From Nitrospinaceae bacterium (GTDB lineage Bacteria; Nitrospinota; Nitrospinia; Nitrospinales; VA-1), in NCBI GenBank assembly GCA_029261655.1, contig JAJDAY010000026.1, positions 62,001 to 126,000 on the forward strand: a stretch of 64,000 nt of DNA. Reading direction: 5' to 3'. A program made the translations under genes and the position numbers. Under the pieces are notes generated by a model. It searched no databases. It saw nothing but the letters and a program-made list of their open reading frames with translations, and was not told the DNA's origin. Shown here in pieces: positions 46,890 to 56,310 of the stretch (positions are counted from its first letter, which is position 1; each line of letters starts with the position of its first letter).

Positions 46890-49465
46890 GCACGGTAGTC
46901 AAGAAAACCATAAACATTAAAATTGACGGAAAAGACGTTACTGCTCCTGAAGGCACGGTGATTCTGGAGGCGGCCAAGAAAAATGGCTATGAAGTTAGCA
47001 ACCTTTGTTACAACCGCAAGCTCAAACCCTTCGCGGCCTGTCGCACCTGCATGGTGGAAACCGTGACCGACGGCAAAAAGGAACTGGTGTATTCCTGCAC
47101 CCACCCCGTAGCCGAAGGCATGGAAGTAAAAATCAATACCGAAGAAACGGACCGTTACAACAAAGCCTGTCTTGAAATGCTGTTGGTGGAGCATCCCCTC
47201 GACTGCCCTATATGCGACAAGTCGGGAGTCTGCCCCCTGCAGGACAATACCGACATGCTCAAGCTTTACAATGGACGGTTTGACATCAACCGCAGAAACG
47301 AGCCCAGCATCAAGTCCAACCCTATCATCGAATTTTATTTAAACCGGTGCATCATGTGCGGGCTATGCGTCCGCGCCTGCGACGAAACCCAGGGCGTACA
47401 AGCTCTGGACTTTCATAAACGCGGCATGAGCGTCGGCATCGGAACCGCTAACGACGAACCCCTGGACTGTGAATTCTGCGGGCAATGTATCACTGTTTGC
47501 CCCACAGGAGCGCTCATGGACATGACGTCAGAAGCGCGCGGGTTGGCGGCCATGTTCACCAACACCCTTAGCACTTGCAATTATTGTTCATGGGGTTGCA
47601 CCATCGACCTGCAATCGAAAAAAGGGAAGGTCCTGCGCATCGAGGCGGATGAAGGTTACGACGTCGGCATCAACGACGGCAACCTTTGCGCCAAGGGGCG
47701 TTTCGGTCACGGCATCATCCACAACGAGGACAGAATTAAAACCCCCTTGATGAATCAGGGCGGCGAATTTAAAGAAATCGGCTGGGACGAAGCCATTCAA
47801 ACCATTGCCGAAAGGTTTCAGTCTGCCGTGAACAGAAGCGGACCCGAAAGTATCGCCGGGATCGGTTCCGAAAAAATGACCAACGAAGAAAGTTTCCTTT
47901 TCCAGAAATTATTTCGCGGGCATTTTGGCTCCAACCAGATCACCAATCTGGCCAATCTCAGAGCGCCTTACGTCAACCGTTTCATGCTGGACTGTTTCAA
48001 GGGCGGGATCGAGTCCAAACCCATCACCGAACTGGAACACGCGGATGTGGTTCTTATTTTCAATTCCGACCTCCCTTCAGAGTATCCGGTGGGCGGCAAC
48101 TCGATTCGTAAAGGCGCGGTTTTCACCGGCACCGACATCATCATCGCCAACCCGCGCGATGTCGTTTTCAACAACGAAGCTCTGACCGACATTCGGCTGA
48201 CCTTCACCCACGGCAAAGACCTTGCGGTGATCAATCGGTTGACCCGCATCATCATTGACGAAAAGCTCGTCGACCTTAATAAAGCCAAAGCGGGCATCTC
48301 AAATTTTGACGCGCTGGTCCAGTCGCTGAAATCTTTCACAGCTAAAGATTCTGAAAAAATGACAGGATTGTCTGACGAGACACTCACCCAGGCCGCCAGG
48401 CGGTTTGCGAGAGAAGCGGACCGGTTCGTCATCATCGGCAACGATATTCTGGACACAGGTCAGGGAGAAGACATTTTAAAAGCCCTGCTCAACCTTTCGC
48501 TGTTGGTGCACTCAGGCGGAGAGGGAAGCATCAGCATTTATCCGCCGAGAGAGCATTGCAACTCCCAGGGCGTGAACGATATGGGAGTCACCCCACAATT
48601 CCTTCCCGGTTACCAACCCGTTGAGGAAACGACAACGGAAAACCTGGCGGACGATCTCTTCGGGAACTGCGTCAACGGCAAACTCAAATTATTGTACATC
48701 GCCGGTGAAGACCCCCTGCACACCTATTACAAAGCAGGTCTGGTAAAGGAAGCTCTTAAAACAGTTCCCTTTCTGGTGGTTCAGGATGTGTTCATGACGG
48801 AAACCGCAAAAATGGCCGACATTATTCTGCCCACATCGACCTTCGCAGAAAAGGACGGAACCCAAACCAATATGACAAGGCACGTGCAGAATGTGAAATC
48901 GGCCACTCTGCCGCAAGGGGTGTCTAAACCCGATTTCGATATTTTCTGTGAAATTGCCGAGGCTCTGGGCAAACCTTTCGAGCGCAACACGGTTGAGGAA
49001 GTACAGGAAGAAATTGAAAACAGTGTCCCCATATATAAAGGGATGATGCCGGGGACCGATTCCAAACAATGGCCTGCGACAGGCTTTGCCGGAAAACCGG
49101 AGTTTCAAATCTGCCAGACTGTGGGAGAACCCGGCGAGAATAAGGGATACCCCTACCGCCTGCAAACCAATAATCACATGTTCCACATCGGCAGTTACAC
49201 TCAGCATGCGAAAGCGCTGGTGGACGTGGGCCCGGAATGTTTTGCTGAAATACATCCTGAAGACGCCGAAGCTCTCAGCCTTCAGGACGGAGACAAAATC
49301 GTCGTTGAATCCGCAAACACAAAGGTTGAGGTTCCAGTAAAAACCAGTTATGTGACCACGAAGGGAATGGTTTATATTCCGCAGAACTGGGTGGATGTTC
49401 CCGTGAATCTCCTGAGAAACGGAGAAGAAGGTCTGGTGCCGATCAAAGTTTCCAAAGCCGGTTGA
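46886..49465 (+). CDS. nuoG: NADH-quinone oxidoreductase subunit G
   Basis: Protein of 859 aa. Cluster sites in order: [2Fe-2S] LCYNRKLKPFAACRTCM with CTHPV, the His-ligated [4Fe-4S] HPLDCPICDKSGVC, two ferredoxin-like sites (RCIMCGLCVRACDE and CEFCGQCITVCPTG), then CNYCSWGC with LCAKGRFG of the molybdopterin oxidoreductase fold. The C-terminal end is a dinucleotide-binding-like domain (about 745-855). Formate dehydrogenase alpha subunits share this layout, but no catalytic Cys or Sec is seen where they have one, and nuoD follows. ATGA overlap with nuoE. Confidence 0.85.
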   Translation: MSTVVKKTINIKIDGKDVTAPEGTVILEAAKKNGYEVSNLCYNRKLKPFAACRTCMVETVTDGKKELVYSCTHPVAEGMEVKINTEETDRYNKACLEMLLVEHPLDCPICDKSGVCPLQDNTDMLKLYNGRFDINRRNEPSIKSNPIIEFYLNRCIMCGLCVRACDETQGVQALDFHKRGMSVGIGTANDEPLDCEFCGQCITVCPTGALMDMTSEARGLAAMFTNTLSTCNYCSWGCTIDLQSKKGKVLRIEADEGYDVGINDGNLCAKGRFGHGIIHNEDRIKTPLMNQGGEFKEIGWDEAIQTIAERFQSAVNRSGPESIAGIGSEKMTNEESFLFQKLFRGHFGSNQITNLANLRAPYVNRFMLDCFKGGIESKPITELEHADVVLIFNSDLPSEYPVGGNSIRKGAVFTGTDIIIANPRDVVFNNEALTDIRLTFTHGKDLAVINRLTRIIIDEKLVDLNKAKAGISNFDALVQSLKSFTAKDSEKMTGLSDETLTQAARRFAREADRFVIIGNDILDTGQGEDILKALLNLSLLVHSGGEGSISIYPPREHCNSQGVNDMGVTPQFLPGYQPVEETTTENLADDLFGNCVNGKLKLLYIAGEDPLHTYYKAGLVKEALKTVPFLVVQDVFMTETAKMADIILPTSTFAEKDGTQTNMTRHVQNVKSATLPQGVSKPDFDIFCEIAEALGKPFERNTVEEVQEEIENSVPIYKGMMPGTDSKQWPATGFAGKPEFQICQTVGEPGENKGYPYRLQTNNHMFHIGSYTQHAKALVDVGPECFAEIHPEDAEALSLQDGDKIVVESANTKVEVPVKTSYVTTKGMVYIPQNWVDVPVNLLRNGEEGLVPIKVSKAG

Positions 49466-49509
49466 TGCTCACTCAAAAAATATAAATTTTTTAATACTAC
49501 AAACCGCTC

Positions 49510-50700
49510 ATGGCTGATTTAAAAGAACAACTACACTCCGATCACATGGTCCTCAATATGGGGCCGTCCCATCCCGCGACTCACGGAACCGTCAAGTTTC
49601 TGCTGACTCTGGATGGAGAAACAGTGGTGAAAATGGAGGTTGAGATCGGATACCTCCATCGCGGGTTTGAAAAAATGTGTGAGAGCGTGACCTATGCCAA
49701 CGTTTTCCCCTACACCGACCGTTTGAATTATTGTTCGGCCATCATGAACAACATCGGGTACGCGGTGGCGGTTGAAAAACTTTGCGGCATTGAAGCGACG
49801 GACAGATGCAACTATATCCGTGTGGTGACCAATGAACTGTCGCGAATCTCCGACCATTACACTAACATCGCCGCGGCGGCGCTGGAGCTTGGAGCGTTGA
49901 CGGCATTCATTTACTTTGTAGAGGCCCGGGAAATTGTCTGGGATCTTCTGGAAAAGGTGTGTGGCGCGCGTCTGACTTCCAACTACATCCGCATCGGCGG
50001 GCTCATGTGCGACCTGCCCCCAGGGTTCGATGACGACTTGCAGGTTTCCTATAAAAAGCTGGATTCGCTGTTTGAAGATGTCGACAAACTGCTCACTAAA
50101 AACAGAATCTTCCTCGACCGGATGCGGGACACAGGCGCAATTTCCAAAGAAGACGCGATCTCATGGGGGTTCACCGGCCCTTGTCTCAGAGCCTGCGGGG
50201 TGGACTACGATGTCCGCAAACAACATCCTTATCTGGTCTATGACCGCATCGATTTTGACATCCCGCTTGGAACCACCGGAGACAATTTCGACCGCTATCT
50301 GGTCCGCATGGAAGAGATCAAGCAAAGTTTCAGAATCATCAAGCAGGCCATGAAGGACATGCCGGACGGCCCCATCAACGTGGCCAACCCTTATATGAGA
50401 GCGCCGGCAAAACCCGATGTTTATTCCCGCATGGAAGAAATGATCGCCCACTTTAAAATGGTCATCGACGGCTTGAAACCTCCGGTGGGCGAAGTCTATT
50501 TTCCAACGGAAGCGGCCAATGGAGAATTGGGCTTCTATCTTGTCAGCGATGGAACCGGCAAACCCTACAAGTGCCGTGTCCGACCGCCCAGTTTTACAAT
50601 GACTGCGGCGATGGAAGATATGTGCAAGGGCGGTATGCTCGCCGATATCGTGCCCACTTTTGACATGATAAATATGATTGGCGGAGAGTGCGACCGGTAA
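49510..50700 (+). CDS. nuoD: NADH-quinone oxidoreductase subunit D
   Basis: Protein of 396 aa, the quinone-site subunit. Marks: MGPSHPATHGT at the start, EVEIGYLHRGFEK, ELSRISDHYTNI, and ALMCDLPPG-like IGGLMCDLPPGF. The end FTMTAAMEDMCKGGM and DIVPTFDMINMIGGECDR is typical. It starts 44 bp after nuoG. A typical operon would continue with nuoH and nuoI, but the next gene is a flippase-like protein, so the complex I genes are split in this genome. Confidence 0.93.
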   Translation: MADLKEQLHSDHMVLNMGPSHPATHGTVKFLLTLDGETVVKMEVEIGYLHRGFEKMCESVTYANVFPYTDRLNYCSAIMNNIGYAVAVEKLCGIEATDRCNYIRVVTNELSRISDHYTNIAAAALELGALTAFIYFVEAREIVWDLLEKVCGARLTSNYIRIGGLMCDLPPGFDDDLQVSYKKLDSLFEDVDKLLTKNRIFLDRMRDTGAISKEDAISWGFTGPCLRACGVDYDVRKQHPYLVYDRIDFDIPLGTTGDNFDRYLVRMEEIKQSFRIIKQAMKDMPDGPINVANPYMRAPAKPDVYSRMEEMIAHFKMVIDGLKPPVGEVYFPTEAANGELGFYLVSDGTGKPYKCRVRPPSFTMTAAMEDMCKGGMLADIVPTFDMINMIGGECDR

Positions 50701-50818
50701 CAATTCACTTCCCGCGAACTCAAGCCATCCCCGCGCGTAAAACCAAAAACCCTTTTGAAATTGCTTTGAACGTATTCTTCCTGCGTTGCGGGAACTACGG
50801 TCTCTATTTCATGCACCC

Positions 50819-51817
50819 ATGACCCGAATTCTAAAATTCATATTTCTCTTCGCCGGTTTGGGCCTGCTTGTCTGGGCCATGCAATCGGTCGACACGACCC
50901 GTGTTTTCGAACTTCTCCTGGACATGGGATATGGGTTTATTCTCATCCTGCTGGTTTTCGCCCTGGTCACTTACATCGACACCATTGCCTGGCAATACAA
51001 TTTTCACCCGGATCAGGTCTCAAGATTCAGTTCGTTGCAGTTGTGGCGGATTCGGCAAATAGGCGAAGCTTATAACGTCATCACGCCCTTAGGGACGATG
51101 GGCGGAGAGCCTGTCAAAGCGCAACTTTTAAAAGACCATCACGGGTTGACTTTCAAACAGGGACTGGCATCCCTGGTCATAACCAAAACGACGATGCTGA
51201 CCGGGCTCATCACTTTCTTTATCCCCGGGATCATCCTGATCTATCAATCGGAAATTGTTTCAACAGAATTTAAATACATCAGCCTGATCGGGATGGTGGT
51301 ATTCACCATCCTGATTTTCCTGTTCTTTTTGTTTCAAGTCACAGGCATGCTGGGTGTTCTCGCAACCTGGGCGGACCGTGTGATTCCAGCGTTGACCGGG
51401 CATGCTTTTCTGGATCAATTGAAAACTTTGGATGGGTTGATGTCCGCCTTTTACCGGGAGTTTCCCGACCGAACGATCAAATCGATATTTTATGCGTTTG
51501 TCGGATGGGTGGTGGGATTGGGTGAATTATATTTCGCCCTGGTTTTTTTGGGCTATGACCCAACCTTCACGGAGTTGTGGATCATCGAAGCGCTGACCCA
51601 ACTGGTAAAAGTCGGGTCGTTTTATATCCCCATGAGCCTGGGAGCCCAGGAAGGCGGACTGGTCGTCATTTTTATTGGCCTGGGCCTGACCGGAGACCTC
51701 GGGCTGGCTGTTTCCTTCGTGCGCCGGATTAAAGAACTCGCCTGGGTATCTGTGGGCCTTTTACTGGGCTGGACGATGGCTTTCAAACCCGCCAAAACCG
51801 AACCCTCGGAAAGCTGA
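50819..51817 (+). CDS. Lysylphosphatidylglycerol synthase-like/AglD-type membrane protein
   Basis: Protein of 332 aa with about eight membrane helices, resembling the UPF0104/LPG_synthase_TM family. Typical elements are the conserved GEAYNVITPLGTMGGEPVKA near 80, SLVITKTTMLTG near 120, and GAQEGGLVVIFIGLGL near 285. Such proteins act in lipid or glycan-lipid transfer across the membrane. The start is placed at 50819; the frame extends 33 bp upstream without similarity. The gene follows nuoD by 118 bp and may be independent. It converges with tatA. Confidence 0.78.
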   Translation: MTRILKFIFLFAGLGLLVWAMQSVDTTRVFELLLDMGYGFILILLVFALVTYIDTIAWQYNFHPDQVSRFSSLQLWRIRQIGEAYNVITPLGTMGGEPVKAQLLKDHHGLTFKQGLASLVITKTTMLTGLITFFIPGIILIYQSEIVSTEFKYISLIGMVVFTILIFLFFLFQVTGMLGVLATWADRVIPALTGHAFLDQLKTLDGLMSAFYREFPDRTIKSIFYAFVGWVVGLGELYFALVFLGYDPTFTELWIIEALTQLVKVGSFYIPMSLGAQEGGLVVIFIGLGLTGDLGLAVSFVRRIKELAWVSVGLLLGWTMAFKPAKTEPSES

Positions 51818-51868
51818 AACACGCCTCTCCCGTCTATAGGTGAGTTTTTTTGACCACAAAAAAACTTT

Positions 51869-52273
51869 TTAAAACACGTCTCTCGAGATACCCCGGTCAC
51901 GGCCCCTGCCGCCTGGAGTTCTCTTCATGGAATCGGTAAAAACGTCTCCCTGCTGAACCAATCCATCGTGAGCTGTGCGGATCGTGCCGATTCGATTTTC
52001 CTTAATCTCCGCCGCGGCTTCGTCGATCATCTCTTCTTCTTTCTTGGCCGCTTCGGGATTGGTCTCTGAGGCGGAAGTTCCAGAGGTTTCCGCGTTATTC
52101 GCTGAGGCCGCTTCAGTAGAAACGTCTTCTTCGTCGGCTTCTTTCATGGATTTTTTGAAGTTCTTGATACTTTTGCCAAAAGCGTTGCCTATTTCAGGAA
52201 GTTTTCCGGCGCCAAAAATAATCATTATGATGACCAGAATAATCATCAACTCGGGGAAACCAATTCCCATCAT
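51869..52273 (-). CDS. tatA: Sec-independent translocase TatA with long acidic tail
   Basis: Protein of 134 aa. The short membrane helix and hinge [21 protein letters not shown] are those of TatA/TatE. The remaining 90 residues are an unusually long Glu/Ala/Ser-rich tail that ends in a basic patch ([11 protein letters not shown]); common TatA proteins have 60-90 aa in all. It starts 9 bp after AGGAG. Tat carries folded proteins, including cofactor-bearing electron carriers, across the inner membrane. It lies next to cytochrome genes, but these themselves are Sec substrates by their signals. Confidence 0.85.
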   Translation of the reverse strand: MMGIGFPELMIILVIIMIIFGAGKLPEIGNAFGKSIKNFKKSMKEADEEDVSTEAASANNAETSGTSASETNPEAAKKEEEMIDEAAAEIKENRIGTIRTAHDGLVQQGDVFTDSMKRTPGGRGRDRGISRDVF

Positions 52274-52459
52274 GGTATGAATCTCCTATAGCGTTACAGT
52301 GAGTAAGCGAGCATTCTATCAGAAAAAGACTTTAAAAACATAATTTTATCCCGATACTCTGACAGTAACATGGGCGACGGAAACCGCCAACCCATTGAAA
52401 AATAAAGATGCCCACGCAAGTATCCCCCTCGCCCCCTCTTTTCGAGCGATTGATGGGAG

Positions 52460-53314
52460 TTATTTTTTATCCTCTTCCTCCCAGGCCTCCTTGATGAAGG
52501 AGTAGGTGCGATGAACCAGATGGCAATTTTTACACCCGGTTTTTCCCAGTAGCCCGACATTCTTCCAGAAATTTCCCGGATTGGGTTTTTCAGCGTTCAA
52601 TTCGTTAGCCAGACCGGAAAAGGCGGTGTCCGCGTCTTTGCCGACATAGAAAAGCTTCACGTCGTCTGTCGTGTGGCATTTGGAGCAGGTGGACTTTAAT
52701 TCCATGTAACGGGTTTTAAAAACTTTCAGGGCTTTACCAGCGCGATCGTATTGGCCCTCTCCGAAATTGACAGTCACACCCTTCATAGAGGAGGAAATAC
52801 TTTTCATGTATTTGCCAAACTCAACTTCTTTTTCATCAATGGGGTCCGTGACTTTGATTTTATGAAAACTCGGCCAGTGAAATTTGGTCCACACCGAAAT
52901 CTCTTGATCCCCATGGCACTTTCCACAAGTTTTGCCTAACTTTCCTGACGCTTTTCCAGCCTTGCCGATATCATGAGTTTTAGCGGCGGCGGCAAACTCC
53001 TCTGCCGCTTTGATATCAAAATATTCTTCCCACTCCGGTACCATCTCCGAAGTCTTTTTATACTCTTCGACTAATTTATCCGCGTGCTTATCGACATTCT
53101 CAAAATCTTTTTCCTTGAGGTTCACAAATACCCCGCCAAAATGGGCGCTCATTTTATGCATTTGCTGAATCCATTTCGGTTCCTTGCTTTCGGGAGGATA
53201 AAATTTGCTCAACGATTTTGGCGGTTCCTTAACAATCATGTCCTTGGCCTGAACGGGAAAAACCGCAAGGAAGGTGAGCATCATCAGCGACAAAATTAAT
53301 TTTAATGTTTTCAT
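52460..53314 (-). CDS. Periplasmic triheme cytochrome c (cytochrome c-prime-like repeats)
   Basis: Protein of 284 aa with a Sec signal peptide (LKLILSLMMLTFLAVFPVQA). Three haem-binding CxxCH motifs are present: TCGKCHGD, TCSKCHTT and GCKNCHLV. The first two each follow about 90 residues of similar helical sequence (HFGGVFVNLKEKDFENV and MKGVTVNFGEGQYDRA), as in cytochrome c-prime-like four-helix bundles, so the protein is a tandem duplication plus an extra haem near the C-terminus. It is a periplasmic electron carrier. Partner genes are leftward upstream (pentaheme) and TatA downstream. Confidence 0.85.
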   Translation of the reverse strand: MKTLKLILSLMMLTFLAVFPVQAKDMIVKEPPKSLSKFYPPESKEPKWIQQMHKMSAHFGGVFVNLKEKDFENVDKHADKLVEEYKKTSEMVPEWEEYFDIKAAEEFAAAAKTHDIGKAGKASGKLGKTCGKCHGDQEISVWTKFHWPSFHKIKVTDPIDEKEVEFGKYMKSISSSMKGVTVNFGEGQYDRAGKALKVFKTRYMELKSTCSKCHTTDDVKLFYVGKDADTAFSGLANELNAEKPNPGNFWKNVGLLGKTGCKNCHLVHRTYSFIKEAWEEEDKK

Positions 53315-53430
53315 TAAATATCTCCTAAAATGAGCGCATGCAACAGAATAAATGGATGACCAATAGTTTAAATTATTTAAAGCAAATGGGGCAAATTAAA
53401 GTTCTTTCTCCGGCCTCCTGTTATTTTTTT

Positions 53431-54408
53431 CTAACGTAAGACTGAAACTTTCCATAAATCAGTTTTTTCCTTGGTCCAGGCCGGTTGATATTTTAATTCC
53501 ACCTCCGCACGGGAAACTTTGTCGAAAAGCCGGTAGTTGTAAACCATTTTTTTTCCGTAAGGAAGCTCTGTCTCCTGTTGCGGAGCAATGATTTCCTTAG
53601 CGTTGTCCACCTCATCTCCCGCTTCATTAAAAAACTTGATATAGAGATAGAGTCTCGGGTCGCCGTTGTCTGCAGTAGGAACACCATGTGGAATGGTTTT
53701 ATTTAACAGGCTAAGAGTAAACATTTTTTCTGTCAGCTCTGACTCCACAATGATGTCTTTTTCGGTGATTTCTCCGTGGAGAAACCGGTGGTCCCCCACC
53801 ATTCTTTTTTTATGCAGAAGGTTGAGGCCAAATTTCTGAGTCAAACGGCCTTTCGTCCTCGGCATATGACAGTCCTGACACGTATCTTCGACCTTGGTTG
53901 CCTGCCATTGTTTGAAAGTTTTCTCGTGGCAGGAGCCACAGAACTTTGAACGGCCATAATCCGGGTTACGGACCGTGGGATGAGGGGGGGCCATGAGGTC
54001 GTAAGGTCCATTCATCTTATTATCAATGAAGTGACAGGAAACGCAATAAATGCCCTCCTCCCTGCGGTCAAGTCTGGGCGTCGGTTTTTCCCCACGCACC
54101 GATTGCGGAATATGGCAGGCCAGACACTTCTCCTTGGTGCGGTTTTCAGACGCTTCAATATAAGTTTTGCTTGTCCATGAGAGAGAGTGGCGGCTGTCTT
54201 TCCAGGCTTCATAAATTGCCTCGTGACACTCGGAGCAACGTTTGGCTTCGGGCCTTTCCAAAAGTTCCGGGTCCCGCGCCAGTTCCAAAACCTCTTTGGG
54301 AATCCATTCAAATTTTTCATTGATGATAAAATAAAGCATCACCCAGGAAGAAATTGCTAAACAACCGAAGCCAATGAGAAGATTTGTGAGTCTGGGAGGA
54401 ATTTTCAT
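53431..54408 (-). CDS. Membrane-anchored pentaheme cytochrome c
   Basis: Protein of 325 aa. An uncleaved N-terminal membrane helix (about 11-32) is followed by five CxxCH sites in about 130 residues: RCSECHEA, KCLACHIP, YCVSCHFI, FCGSCHEK and TCQDCHMP. This resembles cytochrome c554-type proteins. The C-terminal half (about 200-325) has no haem sites and looks beta-rich (TLSLLNKTIPHG...YNYRLFDK), with PHGVP as a possible metal or haem ligand patch. It likely passes electrons between a membrane complex and periplasmic carriers. Confidence 0.85.
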   Translation of the reverse strand: MKIPPRLTNLLIGFGCLAISSWVMLYFIINEKFEWIPKEVLELARDPELLERPEAKRCSECHEAIYEAWKDSRHSLSWTSKTYIEASENRTKEKCLACHIPQSVRGEKPTPRLDRREEGIYCVSCHFIDNKMNGPYDLMAPPHPTVRNPDYGRSKFCGSCHEKTFKQWQATKVEDTCQDCHMPRTKGRLTQKFGLNLLHKKRMVGDHRFLHGEITEKDIIVESELTEKMFTLSLLNKTIPHGVPTADNGDPRLYLYIKFFNEAGDEVDNAKEIIAPQQETELPYGKKMVYNYRLFDKVSRAEVELKYQPAWTKEKTDLWKVSVLR

Positions 54409-54502
54409 TCAAACGTGAAGATCGTATTGTAGTAATCCAAAGGCCACACCAAATTTATTTTAGTAAACTAACTCGCCCATCGCAACTGAAAGCAATTCGC
54501 AT

Positions 54503-54537
54503 AAAAAAAAGAGGCCGACGAATTGCCGACCTCTTTT
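54503..54537 (-). terminator. Rho-independent terminator of the small TPR gene
   Basis: An inverted repeat AAAAGAGG (54507-54514) and CCTCTTTT (54530-54537), extended by further pairs inside, is followed on the minus strand by eight T residues (54510-54503). It lies about 65 bp after the leftward TPR gene. On the plus strand it also has a short T-run, so it may work both ways. Confidence 0.8.
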
Positions 54538-54604
54538 CAGGTGATCGCTTTTTTGATACCCAATGTTTCCAGTTTAATTTAAGGAAACTTTTTCCCAACG
54601 AAAA

Positions 54605-54961
54605 TCAATGGCCGATATGTCCGTTCAATATCCCGGAATTCAATATTGCCGCATTGCCATTCGCATTCTTTTTTGCCGCCTTGAAGTGCATGGTGGCGTC
54701 CCCATGTTTCCCTAGTTTGTCCAGACAAATGGCTTCATTGAAATGAGTCTCACCGGTTCCACCCGCTTTGGAAGCCGCCTGAAAATGTTTCAAAGCCACA
54801 TCGTAATGCCCTTCTCCCCAATGCATGATTCCTTCTTCATTATGCTTATTGGCCTCTGCATTAGCGCCGGCAGGCATTTTCATCGGCCCTTCCCCGGCGA
54901 TGGCGGTCAATGGAACCAGAAAAAATGTGAGTGCTACTAAAACCATCAATACTTTTTTCAT
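54605..54961 (-). CDS. Small periplasmic TPR protein
   Basis: Protein of 118 aa with a clear Sec signal peptide (LMVLVALTFFLVPLTAIAGEG). The mature part holds about two TPR-like helix pairs (EGIMHWGEGHYDVALKHF, then HFNEAICLDKLGKHGDATMHF). The mature region is rich in His and Asn. A terminator lies downstream. It is read in the same direction as the cytochromes and may be a periplasmic assembly or scaffold factor for them, but this is inference from position. Confidence 0.78.
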   Translation of the reverse strand: MKKVLMVLVALTFFLVPLTAIAGEGPMKMPAGANAEANKHNEEGIMHWGEGHYDVALKHFQAASKAGGTGETHFNEAICLDKLGKHGDATMHFKAAKKNANGNAAILNSGILNGHIGH

Positions 54962-55123
54962 AACTATAAACTCCCCATAGTGGTTAGATGTTACCCCCCA
55001 AGTATTACTATTCCATGTCTATAAAGTTATCATTTCAGCCGTCACTTGCAACCATTTTCTGTCATCCCTGGTATTTGGATAAATGAGCGAATATCGGTAA
55101 AAACACTTCGAAATACAACCACT

Positions 55124-55627
55124 TCAGCGTTTTTGCGCAGAATAAGAATTACAATTCAGGACCTTTAATGTTTCCTGATCCACCTCCCTTGCTATTCCTA
55201 CTGCGCGCACCTGTATCACAATTTTCGATGTATAGGGGTTCCAGTCGGGACCGCCGACAGCTCGAATATTTACTTTTAACGAAGACTCGTTTTCTATCAG
55301 TATCACTTGCTCGGTGTTTCCTTCAGACTCCTGAACGAACTTATAATCATAACGGCACAGTGTTTTATCCGGGGGAATCAACAACGAGGGTGATCCCTCG
55401 CAGGTTTTGCCTTGCTTCGCTTCACATTTGATGGTCCATAAAAAGGTTTGCATCCAGGCGGATTTCTTCAGGCTGTCGGGAACGGTCAAATACACTTCAT
55501 TCACAGCGACCCCAGGTTTCACTTCCACACCGGAGGTCCATAAACCACACCCCGCCCCCAGGACCGCCGCCAGCCCCAAGGCGATCCAGCGGCCCCAGTA
55601 ATATCGCAACAAAAACTTTTGTTTCAT
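55124..55627 (-). CDS. Lipoprotein, unknown function
   Basis: Protein of 167 aa with a signal and lipobox (LGAGCG). The mature part is predicted beta-rich, with cysteines at CEAKQGKTC and VLNCNSY and a basic C-terminus. No family recognised. It is the last leftward gene before rightward genes begin, 162 bp from the TPR gene, and may have its own promoter. The start is the first Met, whose basic n-region is followed directly by the hydrophobic stretch. No better start is visible. Confidence 0.6.
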   Translation of the reverse strand: MKQKFLLRYYWGRWIALGLAAVLGAGCGLWTSGVEVKPGVAVNEVYLTVPDSLKKSAWMQTFLWTIKCEAKQGKTCEGSPSLLIPPDKTLCRYDYKFVQESEGNTEQVILIENESSLKVNIRAVGGPDWNPYTSKIVIQVRAVGIAREVDQETLKVLNCNSYSAQKR

Positions 55628-55797
55628 ACAACCCGCCTTTAAATAAAATTAATTGGACCCGTTCTGCCGGTTTTGCCAGCTAGAAATTCCCTTTTAAAAA
55701 ATTGACCCTTTATTCAATTAGGTTTAATATATCTAAAAATCAGATTTTTTTTTTGGTTTATTTTGAGACATAGGTTTTAATTTTACCCGGACCCTTG

Positions 55798-56265
55798 ATG
55801 GAAATCGAAGAACTCGTCCAAAAAAACTTTATAGAAGGTTCTACCCTCAATCTGGAGAACAGAAAAATCGGCAGTGAGGGCGCTAAAAAACTTGCTGGAA
55901 TGGACGTTCTGTCCAAAGTGGTGCATCTGGAGTTGGGGGATAACGACATTGGCGATGAGGGTGTTCTGGCCCTTTCCGACTCCCCTTTCCTGAGCGGGTT
56001 AAAAATTCTGAACCTGAAATCCAATAATATATCGGCTCAGGGCGCAAGGGCCTTGGCGGAATCCAAAAATTTTGCCCAGCTGGACCAGCTCATTTTAAAA
56101 TTCAATCGCATTGGAGAAGAAGGGGCAAAGTTCATTGCGGATTCCGAAAATCTGGGCAAACTCACGACCCTCGATCTTTTCAGGAATCATATCGGACCTG
56201 AAGGCGCTCGCTTGATTAAAACTTCAAAAACCCTTACCAGGGTTAACCGTGTCCGTTTAGACTGA
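55798..56265 (+). CDS. Leucine-rich repeat protein (RI-like)
   Basis: Protein of 155 aa made mostly of five ribonuclease-inhibitor-type repeats of about 26-28 residues (LELGDNDIGDEGVLALSDS, LNLKSNNISAQGARALAES, LILKFNRIGEEGAKFIADS). No signal peptide, so it is cytoplasmic. Such LRR proteins bind other proteins; no catalytic domain is attached. The start is at ATG 55798, directly after TTG 55795. RBS is weak. No operon partner is evident apart from the DUF5069 gene 45 bp downstream. Confidence 0.75.
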   Translation: MEIEELVQKNFIEGSTLNLENRKIGSEGAKKLAGMDVLSKVVHLELGDNDIGDEGVLALSDSPFLSGLKILNLKSNNISAQGARALAESKNFAQLDQLILKFNRIGEEGAKFIADSENLGKLTTLDLFRNHIGPEGARLIKTSKTLTRVNRVRLD

Positions 56266-56310
56266 CCCAGTTTCTCCATCCCGAACACAATCCGTCAGCG
56301 CAGAAACTCA

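Noticed and set aside
46886-49465. Formate dehydrogenase alpha subunit as an alternative to NuoG
   Set aside because: Same cluster layout, but no Cys or Sec at the active-site position is visible, and nuoE and nuoD flank the gene.
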